This document shows, piece after piece, positions 8,101 to 16,328 of a stretch of DNA of 32,852 nt. How positions within the stretch are numbered: position 1 is the stretch's first letter; each line of letters begins with the position of its first letter. Position numbers and translations under genes: made by a program. The notes under the pieces were generated by a model. The model did no database searches, was not told the origin of the DNA, and was given only the letters and a program-made list of their open reading frames with translations. This stretch comes from Burkholderiales bacterium (GTDB taxonomy: Bacteria > Pseudomonadota > Gammaproteobacteria > Burkholderiales > SHXO01): NCBI GenBank assembly GCA_020854105.1, contig JADZGB010000047.1:1-32852 (forward strand). Direction: 5' to 3'.

Positions 8101-8594
8101 TCCACCATCGCGTACTCGCTCTGATGCGCGGTGGTGGAGGATTCGCAGGTATGGTCATCGCCCATGAGCGCGAGCACGCCGCCGCGCGAATGGGTGCCGG
8201 CGAGATTGGCGTGCCTGAAGGCATCGCCGGTGCGATCCACGCCCGGACCCTTGCCGTACCAGATGGCGAACACCCCGTCGTACTTCGCTTCGCCGTGGAA
8301 GCCGAGCTGCTGGGTACCCCAGCAGGCGGTTGCCGCCAGATCCTCGTTGACACCGGGGTTGAACACGACGTGGTGTTCCTTCAGCAGCTTCTTGGCCGCC
8401 CATAGCTGCTGGTCGTAACCGCCCAGCGGCGAGCCGCGATAGCCGCTGATATAGCCGCCGGTGTGAAATCCTTCCGCCTTGTCGCGCAGGTGTTGCACGA
8501 GCGGCATGCGCACCAGTGCCTGCGTGCCCGTGATGTAGATGCGGCCGGACTGCAGGGTGTACTTGTCGTCGAGGGAAACGTTGCGAAGCGCCAT
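5121..8594 (-). CDS. Indolepyruvate ferredoxin oxidoreductase family protein (fused alpha and beta)
   Basis: 1157 residues, the length of single-chain fused members. The N-terminal half carries the pyruvate:ferredoxin oxidoreductase-like domains with the TPP-binding region (YFCSGCPHNTG near 427-437). Next comes a ferredoxin-like segment near 625-665 with two Cys clusters (CEGCGDCGVQSNC, then CNKDYSCVKGFC), expected to hold Fe-S centres. The gamma/beta-type domain begins near 720 (GVGGTGV), with a long C-terminal extension. The family oxidatively decarboxylates aryl-pyruvates such as indolepyruvate and phenylpyruvate to aryl-acetyl-CoA using CoA and ferredoxin; the exact 2-oxo acid here is unknown. 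The ATG at 8592-8594 has only a weak upstream AAGGCGGG, but the N-terminus (LDDKYTLQSGRIYITGTQALVR) fits the family. A perfect palindrome lies 32 bp upstream. It is 143 bp downstream of an MDR oxidoreductase on the same strand. Confidence 0.93.
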   Translation of the reverse strand: MALRNVSLDDKYTLQSGRIYITGTQALVRMPLVQHLRDKAEGFHTGGYISGYRGSPLGGYDQQLWAAKKLLKEHHVVFNPGVNEDLAATACWGTQQLGFHGEAKYDGVFAIWYGKGPGVDRTGDAFRHANLAGTHSRGGVLALMGDDHTCESSTTAHQSEYAMVDAMIPVLNPAGVQELLDYGIYGWALSRYAGTWVGLKCMKDVIDASGSVDVSPERVQIVTPAEHVLPEGGLSIRWPDAALDQEARLHRHKLDAVRAFARANRLDRVVIDAPDAKLGIVTCGKSYMDVRQALQYLGLDEAEAKRLGLRVYKVGMTFPLEPEGVRAFAQGLAKIVVVEEKRGLVESQLKEILYGTPGAPQVVGKADEHGALLFQSNGALDPNHIAIEIARRILERVSDQGLVQRVVEQEKLRTRVPEKPAMDRTPYFCSGCPHNTGTRVPEGSIALAGIGCHFMSQWMDRNTAGYTQMGGEGASWMGEAPFVKTRHVFQNIGDGTYFHSGFLAVRASVASGVNVTYKILYNDAVAMTGGQHIDGNLAPPQIAAELLAEGVKKVAVVTDEPEKYASGAFPPAVSIHHRDDYDRVQREFREIEGASAIIYDQTCASEKRRRRKRNAFPDPAKRPFINDLVCEGCGDCGVQSNCVSVTPLETEFGRKRRIDQSSCNKDYSCVKGFCPSFVTVHGGGVRKGTSVATGSESGKEPALFPVLPDPRLPALDQPYGILVTGVGGTGVVTIGAIVGMAAHLDGLGFSSLDMAGLAQKGGAVWSHLQIARQPDDIKTVRLGSGGASAVLGCDLVVSASQKTMDTTRPGSRMVVNTHQQMTGEFTRDANIAFPAQSLRRTIGQGVGEDNAAFVDATRVATALMGDSIATNMFMLGYAYQAGMIPVSAAAIEKAIELNGAAVKMNQAAFQWGRRMAVDAGAVERLIAPKTSAAQPAKLSPGLDETIRQRVEFLTAYQDAAYAQRYADLVARVRREEQARAKGLTGLSEAVARYYFKLMAYKDEYEVARLYADPAFMEKVKAQFEGDYQLRFHLAPPLLAKRNEKGELVKKEYGPWVFTAFKLLARLKFLRGGPLDIFGRTAERRTERRLIEDYAGQIEEILAKLTPDNHAVAVQIASIPEDIRGFGHVKERHLHAAKAREARLLEAFRNPQTARAAA

Positions 8595-8626
8595 GGCATG
8601 CCCGCCTTGATGAGGTCAGTGTGCGC

Positions 8627-8638
8627 CGCGATATCGCG
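8627..8638. promoter_or_regulatory. 12-bp perfect palindrome upstream of the oxidoreductase gene
   Basis: CGCGATATCGCG is self-complementary and sits 32 bp before the start codon of the indolepyruvate oxidoreductase gene, in the 143-bp gap behind the MDR gene. Its position would suit an operator or a symmetrical promoter-overlapping site. No regulator for it is evident, and short CG-rich palindromes occur by chance. Confidence 0.25.
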
Positions 8639-8737
8639 TACGCCTTCGGAATCAATATTGGACCGCGCATCCTGCCATAACTATCCCCAGCCTCGAACCC
8701 TCGCGGCGAAAGGGAAATCGGACTTCCTGGCAGCGGT

Positions 8738-9748
8738 TCAGAAGGTGATCGCCACCTTGCCCGCGTGGCTCGCGCCGGCGAGGTGCTCGTAGGCTACGCG
8801 CGCCTGCTCGAAATCGAAACTTCGGTCGATGTGCGGCTTCATTGCGTGCAGCTCGATCGCCCGGTTCATCTCCTCGAACATCTCGCGAGACCCGACGTAG
8901 ATGCCCTGCACGGTGATGGAACGGCGCAGGATCGCCGCGGTCGGGATCGGTCCGGCCACGCCCGTGAGCACGCCGATCAACTGCACGCTGCCGCCGGGTC
9001 GCACCGCGTTGAACGACTTCTCCAGCGTCCCTGCACCGCCTACCTCGACCACGACATCGGCACCGCGCCCGTCCGTGCGCGCCATCACCGCCCTGTCCCA
9101 ATCGGGTTCGCGCCCGTAGTGGATGGTTTCGTCGGCACCCATCCGGCGCGCGATCTCGAGCTTCTCGTCGCTGCTGGAGGTAATGATGCAGCGCGCCCCG
9201 TGCATCCGTGCGAACTGCAGCGCGAACAGCGACACGCCGCCGGTGCCCTGCAGGACGACCACGTCACCGGCCTTGACGCGTGCGTGACGTACGAGCGCGT
9301 TCCATGCAGTGACCGCGGCGCATGGCAGCGCGGCCGCTTCGACGTAGGACAGGTGCGCCGGCACCTTCACCACGCCCTGCTCGCTCAGGACCACGTACTG
9401 GGACAGCATGCCGTCCACGGCACCTCCGAGCGCGGTACCCGCGACCTCGGCGGTGACATCGCCCGCGATCCAGCCCTGCATGAAGATGCCGGCTACGCGC
9501 TCGCCGACCTTCACCCGGGTCACGCCTGCGCCGATCTCGATCACTTCGCCGGCACCGTCGGAGAGCGGAACGCGGCCCAGCGGCGGCGGTGCGCCGTAGG
9601 CGCCCCTGGCGACCAGCAGGTCGCGGAAGTTGAGCGAGCAGGCCTTGACGGCGATCAGCACCTGGCCGGGCCCGGGACGGGGATCGGCGCGCTCCACCCG
9701 TGTCAGGCTGTCCAGTCCGCTCCTGTGCTGCAGTTCGTACTGCTTCAT
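8738..9748 (-). CDS. MDR-family (zinc-free, quinone-oxidoreductase-like) NAD(P)-dependent oxidoreductase
   Basis: 336 residues, normal for medium-chain dehydrogenase/reductases. A GroES-like domain (about 1-130) contains SLNFRDLLVARG at 38-49, where zinc alcohol dehydrogenases carry the catalytic Cys; with no GHE motif either, this is a zinc-independent member. The Rossmann part has LQGTGGVSLFALQFA from 166, and the C-terminus ends AGKVAITF. Likely a reductase of enones or quinones with NAD(P)H; the substrate is unknown. The start MKQYELQ at 9746-9748 has GGAG about 6 nt upstream, and upstream codons have no family match. It is divergent from the LysR gene, the usual arrangement of a regulator and its target, and precedes the indolepyruvate oxidoreductase on the same strand. 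Confidence 0.9.
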   Translation of the reverse strand: MKQYELQHRSGLDSLTRVERADPRPGPGQVLIAVKACSLNFRDLLVARGAYGAPPPLGRVPLSDGAGEVIEIGAGVTRVKVGERVAGIFMQGWIAGDVTAEVAGTALGGAVDGMLSQYVVLSEQGVVKVPAHLSYVEAAALPCAAVTAWNALVRHARVKAGDVVVLQGTGGVSLFALQFARMHGARCIITSSSDEKLEIARRMGADETIHYGREPDWDRAVMARTDGRGADVVVEVGGAGTLEKSFNAVRPGGSVQLIGVLTGVAGPIPTAAILRRSITVQGIYVGSREMFEEMNRAIELHAMKPHIDRSFDFEQARVAYEHLAGASHAGKVAITF

Positions 9749-9900
9749 GTCGCGCTCCTCGATCGTGCTGCCCTGCCGCCCCGATCCGCTCCGGCGGCCG
9801 GGTCCTTGCGGGCTTCGCATGCGGTCTTTTTTCGGTCTTTAATCGTATCGCGCCGCCCCACCCGTCGGAGGATAGTCCTGCGAGGGCCCGGCGGGAACGC

Positions 9901-9933
9901 CTGGCGTCGGCATGCCGGGCATGCACTGGCGTC
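9901..9933. promoter_or_regulatory. Candidate operator: palindrome framed by direct repeats
   Basis: A perfect inverted repeat GCATGCC-G-GGCATGC (9910-9924) is flanked on both sides by CTGGCGTC (9901-9908 and 9926-9933). It lies in the 242-bp gap between the divergent MDR and LysR genes, 58 bp before the lysR start. This suits binding by the adjacent LysR-type protein, although the spacing is not the canonical T-N11-A site. Function is inferred from position and symmetry only. Confidence 0.4.
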
Positions 9934-9990
9934 TATGGACTTCCCGGCAAGCTCGGGGCGCAGGCTGCAAATGGCCATTCACGGTAGGCT

Positions 9991-10950
9991 ATGAGAATGG
10001 ATCTCCTCAATCACCTCCGCCTGTTCGTGCGGGTGGCCGAAACCGGCAGCTTTTCCGCCACCGCACGCCAGAACGGCGTCACGCAGCCGACCGTCAGCAA
10101 GCAGATCGCGCAGCTCGAGGATCACCTGCAGGTGCGCCTGTTCGGACGCAGCGCGGCCGGCCTGCGCCTGACGGATGCCGGGCAGACGCTGTACGAGCGC
10201 TCCAAGATGCTGGTCGAACAACTGGATTCACTGCAGACGGACATCGCAACGCGCATCGAGGCGCCCTCGGGCACTCTGCGGGTGAGCTGCCCCGTGGCCT
10301 TCGGACAGAGCTACCTCGCTCCCATGCTGCTGGAACTGGCCAAGACGCACGAGCGCCTGACGGTTGACCTGCTGCTGAACGACCGCTGGCTCGACGTGAT
10401 GGAGGAAGGCATCGACGTGGCGGTGCGGTTCGGCCCCCTTCCTGATTCGCGCCTGGTGGCACGCCGCATCGGTCTCAGTCCGCAGATCTGCCTCGCCTCC
10501 CCTGCCTACCTGCGGGCGCGCGGAGAGCCCCGTACGCCGCAGGAACTGAGCGCGCACCGGTGCATCGTCAACAACCTGCTGTCGCCGCACGGACACTGGC
10601 GCTTTGCCGGTCCCGCCGGCGAACTGCGTGTGCAGGTGACGGGGAACTTCCGCGCCAACAACCTGCAGGCCATCCGCCACGCGGTGCTGGCCGGAAACGG
10701 CATCGCGGTGGGACCATTGTGGATCTACTTCGAGGACATCGCGAAGGGGCGCGTGCGGCGCATCCTGAGCGGCTTCGAACCCGCGCCGCTCGCCATCCAC
10801 GCGCTGCGCATGCCGGGCGCGCAGCAGTCGGCGAAGGTGCGGGCGCTGGTGGAGGCCCTGGCTGCGAAGCTGGCCGGGCTGCCCGCGTTCAACATACCGG
10901 ATCGGGCGTCCGCCGGGCCGCGCCCTCGCCCGCGAAGCACCCGCCGCTAG
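9991..10950 (+). CDS. LysR-type transcriptional regulator
   Basis: 319 residues. The N-terminal winged helix-turn-helix (about 5-65; [24 protein letters not shown]) is typical, followed by a linker helix and the periplasmic-binding-protein-like effector domain (about 90-300). The C-terminal tail is Pro/Arg-rich. It probably controls the divergent MDR gene and itself, using a small-molecule inducer. Two starts are possible, 9991 (MRMDLL) and 9997 (MDLL); neither has a strong ribosome site, and the second matches the usual N-terminus equally well. Its TAG stop overlaps the ssb stop on the other strand within one CTAG. Confidence 0.93.
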   Translation: MRMDLLNHLRLFVRVAETGSFSATARQNGVTQPTVSKQIAQLEDHLQVRLFGRSAAGLRLTDAGQTLYERSKMLVEQLDSLQTDIATRIEAPSGTLRVSCPVAFGQSYLAPMLLELAKTHERLTVDLLLNDRWLDVMEEGIDVAVRFGPLPDSRLVARRIGLSPQICLASPAYLRARGEPRTPQELSAHRCIVNNLLSPHGHWRFAGPAGELRVQVTGNFRANNLQAIRHAVLAGNGIAVGPLWIYFEDIAKGRVRRILSGFEPAPLAIHALRMPGAQQSAKVRALVEALAAKLAGLPAFNIPDRASAGPRPRPRSTRR

Positions 10951-11423
10951 AACGGAATATCGTCGTCCAGGTCGTCGAAGCCGGATGGCTTCTTCGCCGC
11001 GCCCGACGGCGCGGATTTGCGCGCAGGCGCCGTGGATTCGCCGCCGCCGTAATCCGCCTCGCGCGTCTCCGCGCCCGCGCCGCCTGCGCCGCCGCGCGAG
11101 CCCAGCATCTGCATGCGGTCGCCGCGGATCTCGGTGGTAGTGCGCTCGTTGCCGTCCTTGTCCGTCCACTTGCGGGTCTGCAGACGTCCTTCGACGTACA
11201 CCGAACTGCCCTTGCGCAGGTACTCCCCGCAGATCTCGGCCTGCCGGCCGAAGAACGAGACGCGGTGCCACTCGGTCTGTTCCTGCGTCTCGCCCGCCTT
11301 GTCCTTCCACTTCTCGGTCGTGGCGATGCTGAAGTTGGCGACCGCTTCGCCGCTGGGCAGATAGCGCACCTCGGGGTCGCGTCCGAGGTTGCCGATGAGG
11401 ATGACCTTGTTGACCGATGCCAT
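10947..11423 (-). CDS. ssb: Single-stranded DNA-binding protein
   Basis: 158 residues. The OB-fold (about 1-108) begins [21 protein letters not shown] and is followed by a Gly/Ala/Lys-rich disordered linker and the acidic tip DDDIPF, which recruits repair and replication partners. The protein coats ssDNA as a tetramer in replication, recombination and repair. Its ATG directly abuts the TAA of the upstream MFS gene with no gap, so its translation may be coupled to that gene. The TAG stop shares the CTAG at 10947-10950 with the convergent lysR gene. Nearby uvrA is divergent from the MFS gene. I saw no LexA-like CTG-N10-CAG site close by. Confidence 0.98.
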   Translation of the reverse strand: MASVNKVILIGNLGRDPEVRYLPSGEAVANFSIATTEKWKDKAGETQEQTEWHRVSFFGRQAEICGEYLRKGSSVYVEGRLQTRKWTDKDGNERTTTEIRGDRMQMLGSRGGAGGAGAETREADYGGGESTAPARKSAPSGAAKKPSGFDDLDDDIPF

Positions 11424-12797
11424 TTAGCGAATCTCCCCGGAAATGAGCCTAAGCACATGCTGCTCGTCGAAGCGCGCGATGTCCACGATCAGGCGCGCCA
11501 CCTGCTCCCCGGCCAGCACCCGTGCTTCGCGCACACCTGGCGCCCGGGCCAGCTCGCGCGACAGCCCCTGCGCGTGGACCTCGTCCATCTGCGGCAGCGG
11601 GTAGGTGCGCGTATCCAGCCGATCAGGCGTGCGCATTCCGCGCGCGGCCGTCAGCCATGACAATGTCAAGATACCACAGGACGCGAAGACCGCGGCGGCG
11701 CCGAAGTGCTGCGAAATCGCGCCGCCCGCGGTTGCGCCGACGAACGCGCCGAAGAACTGTACACTGCTGTAGACGCCGGCGGCCACACCCTTTGCCCCGG
11801 ACGGCGCGAGCCGCGACACCAGCGCGGGGAGGCTCGCCTCGAGGTAGTTGAAGGCGGCGAAGAACACCAGCAGCGCAATGGCCAGTCCCGTCAGGGACCC
11901 GAACAGCAGTCCCAGCAGCACCTGCGCGGCCAGTAGCACCGCCACGGCGAATACGAACGTCTGCTTGTACTGCCCGCGGCGTTCGGAGGCCAGCATGAGC
12001 GGCAGCATGAGCAGGACCGAGCCGACCATCACCGGCAGGTAGATTTTCCAGTGATCGACGCTGTCCAGACCTGCATCGCGCAGCGAGAACGGCACCACCA
12101 CGAACAGCGCCATGAGCACGGCGTGCAGCACGAAGATCCCGAGATTCAACCGCAGCAGTTCGCGGTGGCGAAGTATCCCGGCGATGGACACGCGGGTCTC
12201 GGTGCGCGGAGCACCCACCGAAGCCGGATCGGGCACCACCCAGCGCACCACCGCGAGCGCGACCACCGCCAGCACGCCGGTCATGGCGAAGATGCCCGGC
12301 ACCCCGATGTAGCGCCCCAGCAGGGGTCCGGCGATCATGGACAAGCCGAACGTGGCACCGATCGTCATTCCGATCAGTGCCATTGCCTTGGTACGCTGAT
12401 TCTCGCGGGTGAGATCGGCCGTCAGGGCGATCACCGCTGCCGATATCGCACCCGCGCCCTGCACGGTGCGTCCGAGGATCACCATATAGATGTCCTGCGC
12501 GAGCGCGGCGATGAAGCTCCCTGCGGCGAAGATGGCAAGGCCCAGGTAGATGGTACGCTTGCGCCCCCAATGGTCGGACAAGGCTCCGAACGGCACCTGC
12601 AGCAGGGCCTGGGTCAGGCCGTACGCGCCCAGCGCGAGCCCGACCAGGGTATGGCTGTGCCCTCCGGGCAGAGTTTCGGCGTAGAGCGCGAACACCGGCA
12701 GGACGATGAACATGCCGAGCATGCGCAGACCGAAAATGCCGGCAAGCCCTAGGCTTGCGCGCAATTCGGCCGGGGTCATGCGTTGGCGGTCGGACAT
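11424..12797 (-). CDS. MFS transporter with C-terminal YajR-type (YAM-like) cytoplasmic domain
   Basis: 457 residues with twelve predicted membrane helices. The loop 2-3 motif A reads GALSDHWGRKRT, and helix 5 (about residues 135-160) is Gly/Ala-rich as in drug:H+ antiporters. After the last helix, the final 60 or so residues (from about 395) are soluble, with an alternating strand/helix pattern (ARVLAGEQVARLIVDIARFD), matching in place and length the ferredoxin-like YAM domain of E. coli YajR. The exported substrate is unknown. The ATG at 12795-12797 has CAGG only 0-1 nt upstream; an internal Met at residue 7 is an alternative. It is divergent from uvrA with a 71-bp gap, and its TAA touches the ssb ATG. 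Confidence 0.9.
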   Translation of the reverse strand: MSDRQRMTPAELRASLGLAGIFGLRMLGMFIVLPVFALYAETLPGGHSHTLVGLALGAYGLTQALLQVPFGALSDHWGRKRTIYLGLAIFAAGSFIAALAQDIYMVILGRTVQGAGAISAAVIALTADLTRENQRTKAMALIGMTIGATFGLSMIAGPLLGRYIGVPGIFAMTGVLAVVALAVVRWVVPDPASVGAPRTETRVSIAGILRHRELLRLNLGIFVLHAVLMALFVVVPFSLRDAGLDSVDHWKIYLPVMVGSVLLMLPLMLASERRGQYKQTFVFAVAVLLAAQVLLGLLFGSLTGLAIALLVFFAAFNYLEASLPALVSRLAPSGAKGVAAGVYSSVQFFGAFVGATAGGAISQHFGAAAVFASCGILTLSWLTAARGMRTPDRLDTRTYPLPQMDEVHAQGLSRELARAPGVREARVLAGEQVARLIVDIARFDEQHVLRLISGEIR

Positions 12798-12818
12798 CCT
12801 GAGCGGGGAGAGGGTGAA

Positions 12819-12847
12819 TTGGGATCGCTTGCGCGGTGCGCTATATT
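12819..12847 (+). promoter_or_regulatory. Sigma70 promoter of uvrA
   Basis: TTGGGA (12819-12824; 4 of 6) and TATATT (12842-12847; 5 of 6) are separated by exactly 17 bp. Transcription would begin near 12854, about 15 nt before the uvrA ATG, giving a very short leader. No LexA operator is evident over it. Confidence 0.65.
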
Positions 12848-12868
12848 AGCAGTTTGCCCTTGTCGCCT

Positions 12869-15712
12869 ATGGAGCTCATCCGCGTCCGCGGTGCGCGCAC
12901 CCACAACCTCAAGAACATCGACGTCGATCTGCCGCGCAATCGCCTGGTGGTGATCACCGGCCTGTCCGGATCGGGCAAGTCCTCGCTGGCCTTCGACACC
13001 TTGTACGCGGAAGGGCAGCGCCGCTACGTCGAATCACTGTCCGCCTACGCCAGGCAGTTCCTGCAGCTGATGGAAAAGCCCGACGTGGACCTGATCGAAG
13101 GGCTCTCACCCGCCATCTCGATCGAGCAGAAGGCGGCCAGCCACAATCCACGCTCGACCGTCGGAACCGTCACGGAGATCCACGACTACCTGCGGCTGCT
13201 GTTCGCGCGCGCGGGGGAGCCGCGCTGCCCCGATCATGGCGCCGCGCTGGCCGCGCAAAGCGTCTCGCAGATGGTCGACCACGTGCTGGAGCTGCCGGAG
13301 GACACCCGTCTGATGATCCTCTCGCCGCTGGTGGTCGGGCGCAAGGGCGAGCAGCACGATCTGATCGAGGACCTGCGCGCGCAGGGCTTCGTGCGCGTGC
13401 GCATCGACGGCCAGGTGTACGAGCTCGACAGCGGACCGAAGCTGGCGAAGAACAGGAAGCACACGGTCGAAGTGGTGATCGATCGCCTCAAGGTCCGAAC
13501 CGACTCGAGGCAGCGCCTGGCCGAATCGTTCGAGACCGCGCTGCGGCACGCCGACGGACGGGCGATTGCCGTGGAGATGGACAGCGGGCGCGAACACGTC
13601 TTCTCGGCGCGCTTCGCCTGCCCGGTTTGCGGATACTCGCTTGCCGAACTCGAACCCCGTCTGTTCTCGTTCAACAACCCGGTGGGCGCCTGCCCCCGCT
13701 GCGAGGGGCTGGGCGAAGTCACGTTCTTCGATCCCGGGCGCATCGTCGCCTTCCCGGACCTCTCCCTCGCCTCCGGCGCGATCCACGGCTGGGACCGCCG
13801 CAATCAGTTCTACTTCCAGATGCTGCAGGGCCTCGCGCAGCACTACGGCTTCGACGTGGATGAACCGTTCGCCTCCCTGCCCGCGAAGGTGCAGGACATC
13901 GTGCTCAATGGCTCGGGACGCGACAAGATCCGGTTCAGCTACGTCGGCGAGCGCGGTGCGCGCCAACAGCGTGAGCACACGTTCGAGGGAATCGTGCCGA
14001 ATCTGCAGCGGCGCTACCGTGAGACCGATTCAGCGGTGGTGCGCGAGGAACTGGCGAAGTACCTGAACACCAGTGTCTGCCCGGAATGTGAAGGCACTCG
14101 TCTGCGCCGCGAGGCACGGCACGTGTACGTGGGCGAGCACACCATCTACGCGCTGAGCCGACTGCCGCTGCGCGAGGCCCAGGCCGTGCTCGGCAACCTG
14201 CAACTGAGCGGTGCGCGTCTGGCGATCGCCGACAAGATCGTGCACGAGATCGGCAACCGCCTGCGTTTTCTCGACGATGTCGGGCTGGGCTATCTCACGC
14301 TCGAACGCTCGGCCCAGACGCTGTCCGGCGGCGAATCGCAGCGCATAAGGCTGGCCAGCCAGATCGGCTCCGGCCTCACCGGAGTCATGTACGTGCTCGA
14401 CGAACCGTCCATCGGCCTGCACCAGCGCGACAACGGTCGCCTGCTCGCCACCCTCGAACGCCTGCGCGATCTGGGCAACTCGGTAATCGTGGTCGAGCAC
14501 GACCAGGATGCCATGGAGGCGGCCGACTTCCTGGTCGACATGGGACCCGGTGCAGGCGAGCACGGCGGCCGCATCGTCGCCGCAGGCACGCCACGCGAGA
14601 TTGCCGCGAACCCGCACTCGCTCACCGGCCAGTACCTCTCCGGCGCACGCCGCATCCCGGTGCCGTCGCGCAGGAAGGCGCCTTCACCCGAGCAGTGGAT
14701 CACCATCACGGGTGCGCGCGGCAACAACCTGAAGAACGTGGATCTGCGCCTGCCGGCAGGCCTGTTCACCTGCATCACCGGTGTGTCGGGTTCCGGCAAG
14801 TCGACACTCGTGAACGACACGCTCTATCGGGCGCTGGCCCAGCGGCTCTACGGCAGCACGCCGGCACCGGCTCCGCACGACGAGATCGACGGGCTGTCGC
14901 TGTTCGACAAGGTGGTGAACGTCGATCAGAGCCCGATCGGCCGGACACCGCGATCCAACCCCGCCACCTATACGGGAGTATTCACGCCGATTCGGGACCT
15001 GTTCGCGGGCGTCCCGCTCGCGCGCGAGCGCGGTTACGGCCCCGGGCGCTTCTCCTTCAACGTCAAGGGCGGGCGGTGCGAGGCCTGTCAGGGCGATGGC
15101 GTGCTCAAGGTCGAGATGCACTTCCTGCCTGACATCTATGTGCCTTGTGACGTGTGCCATGGGCAGCGCTACAACCGCGAGACGCTGGAGATCCAGTACA
15201 AGGGCCGCAACATCCACGAGATTCTCGACATGACCGTGGATCAGGCGCACGAGTTCTTCTCCGCCGTCCCGGCGGTGGCACGCAAGCTGCGCACACTACT
15301 CGATGTCGGCCTGGGTTACATCACCCTGGGGCAGAGCGCCATCACGCTGTCTGGCGGGGAGGCGCAGCGCGTGAAGCTCGCACTCGAGCTCTCGAAGCGC
15401 GATACCGGCCATACGCTCTACATCCTGGACGAGCCCACCACCGGGCTGCACTTCCAGGATATCGCCCTGCTGCTTCGGGTCCTGTATCAATTGCGCGACC
15501 ATGGCAACACCATCGCGGTGATCGAGCACAACCTGGACGTGATCAAGACCGCTGACTGGATTATCGACCTGGGGCCGGACGGCGGAGACCAGGGCGGCAT
15601 GATCGTGGCCCAGGGCACGCCCGAGGTGGTGGCCACCAATCCTGACAGCATCACCGGGCAATATCTGGCTCCGGTGCTGACGGGACGGGAGGCGCGCACC
15701 GCGCTGGTCTGA
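12869..15712 (+). CDS. uvrA: Excinuclease ABC subunit A
   Basis: 947 residues, standard UvrA length. It is the damage-sensing ABC ATPase of nucleotide excision repair; a UvrA dimer with UvrB finds bulky lesions. Visible: first Walker A GLSGSGKS (31-38), first zinc module C251/C254...C275/C278, first signature LSGGESQR, second Walker [10 protein letters not shown], second zinc module C737/C740...C760/C763, second signature LSGGEAQR, and LDEPTTGLH near the end. Both ATPase sites look intact. The start [16 protein letters not shown] was chosen because that is the family's N-terminus; an in-frame GTG 33 bp upstream would add unrelated residues and overlap the promoter. It is divergent from the MFS-ssb unit. 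Confidence 0.99.
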   Translation: MELIRVRGARTHNLKNIDVDLPRNRLVVITGLSGSGKSSLAFDTLYAEGQRRYVESLSAYARQFLQLMEKPDVDLIEGLSPAISIEQKAASHNPRSTVGTVTEIHDYLRLLFARAGEPRCPDHGAALAAQSVSQMVDHVLELPEDTRLMILSPLVVGRKGEQHDLIEDLRAQGFVRVRIDGQVYELDSGPKLAKNRKHTVEVVIDRLKVRTDSRQRLAESFETALRHADGRAIAVEMDSGREHVFSARFACPVCGYSLAELEPRLFSFNNPVGACPRCEGLGEVTFFDPGRIVAFPDLSLASGAIHGWDRRNQFYFQMLQGLAQHYGFDVDEPFASLPAKVQDIVLNGSGRDKIRFSYVGERGARQQREHTFEGIVPNLQRRYRETDSAVVREELAKYLNTSVCPECEGTRLRREARHVYVGEHTIYALSRLPLREAQAVLGNLQLSGARLAIADKIVHEIGNRLRFLDDVGLGYLTLERSAQTLSGGESQRIRLASQIGSGLTGVMYVLDEPSIGLHQRDNGRLLATLERLRDLGNSVIVVEHDQDAMEAADFLVDMGPGAGEHGGRIVAAGTPREIAANPHSLTGQYLSGARRIPVPSRRKAPSPEQWITITGARGNNLKNVDLRLPAGLFTCITGVSGSGKSTLVNDTLYRALAQRLYGSTPAPAPHDEIDGLSLFDKVVNVDQSPIGRTPRSNPATYTGVFTPIRDLFAGVPLARERGYGPGRFSFNVKGGRCEACQGDGVLKVEMHFLPDIYVPCDVCHGQRYNRETLEIQYKGRNIHEILDMTVDQAHEFFSAVPAVARKLRTLLDVGLGYITLGQSAITLSGGEAQRVKLALELSKRDTGHTLYILDEPTTGLHFQDIALLLRVLYQLRDHGNTIAVIEHNLDVIKTADWIIDLGPDGGDQGGMIVAQGTPEVVATNPDSITGQYLAPVLTGREARTALV

Positions 15713-15920
15713 TTCTGCTGCGCTCTCCATGCACTAAAGTGGCCGGGGGCGAGTCCGATATGGATCCTGTATCCGCCGCCAGGTCGGGCGCGGATCCTGG
15801 CCGCCCCGATGCCATCAGACCAATCGCAACGCATGCCTCGCGCAAGCACCCCGACCTGCCCGATGGCCGCGGGCCCGACCGATCAGCGCAGTGCGCCAGG
15901 CACGGCGCCCGGAGCAGCCA

Positions 15921-16328
15921 ATGCCGAGCGTATGCAGGACGCTCGTGGAAAGCGACATGGAAACCGCGCATAGACTCGCAGAGCTGGACAGGGCCGCGCT
16001 CGAGACGATCCGGTCGATCAGCGACGGCTCCGACGATCTTCTCCGGCAGGTCGTGTGCCTGTTCGTCGATTCCACGCCTGCCCTGCTCGAGGACATCGAG
16101 GCCGGACTGAAGAACGGCGAAATGGACCGTCTGCGCATGGCCGCGCACACGCTCAAGTCCAGCGCCGCGAACCTGGGCGCGACAGTGCTTGGCGACATGG
16201 CCAGACAGCTCGAGACCGCGGCTCGCGCTGGCATCCTGGGCCAGGGGCTGCCGTCCTTCCCGTCAGTGAAGGAGGAGTTCGAAGCAGCATGCCGCGCGCT
16301 CGACGCGCTGCTCGGCGAGGCCGGATGA
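15921..16328 (+). CDS. HPt (histidine phosphotransfer) domain protein
   Basis: 135 residues, mostly one helical HPt domain. The phospho-accepting histidine is H76 in RMAAHTLKSSAANLG, the classical motif. Such proteins shuttle phosphoryl groups between a hybrid kinase and a receiver. The ATG at 15921 follows GGAG with 6 nt spacing; METAHRL at 15957, also with a purine-rich site, is an alternative. Its TGA overlaps the start of the downstream REC-PAS-GGDEF-EAL gene (ATGA), so the two are co-translated and the receiver next door is the obvious partner. The 208-bp gap behind uvrA holds no other gene that I can support. Confidence 0.9.
   Translation: MPSVCRTLVESDMETAHRLAELDRAALETIRSISDGSDDLLRQVVCLFVDSTPALLEDIEAGLKNGEMDRLRMAAHTLKSSAANLGATVLGDMARQLETAARAGILGQGLPSFPSVKEEFEAACRALDALLGEAG

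Noticed and set aside
5193-8405. A 1070-codon open frame on the plus strand, antisense to the indolepyruvate oxidoreductase gene
   Set aside because: It has no recognisable domain and an Arg/His/Leu/Ala-rich composition typical of antisense frames in GC-rich genes; the minus-strand gene has full family motifs.
12798-12868. SOS (LexA) box in the uvrA/MFS spacer
   Set aside because: No CTG-N10-CAG type site is present; the AT-rich core is explained by the -10 element TATATT.
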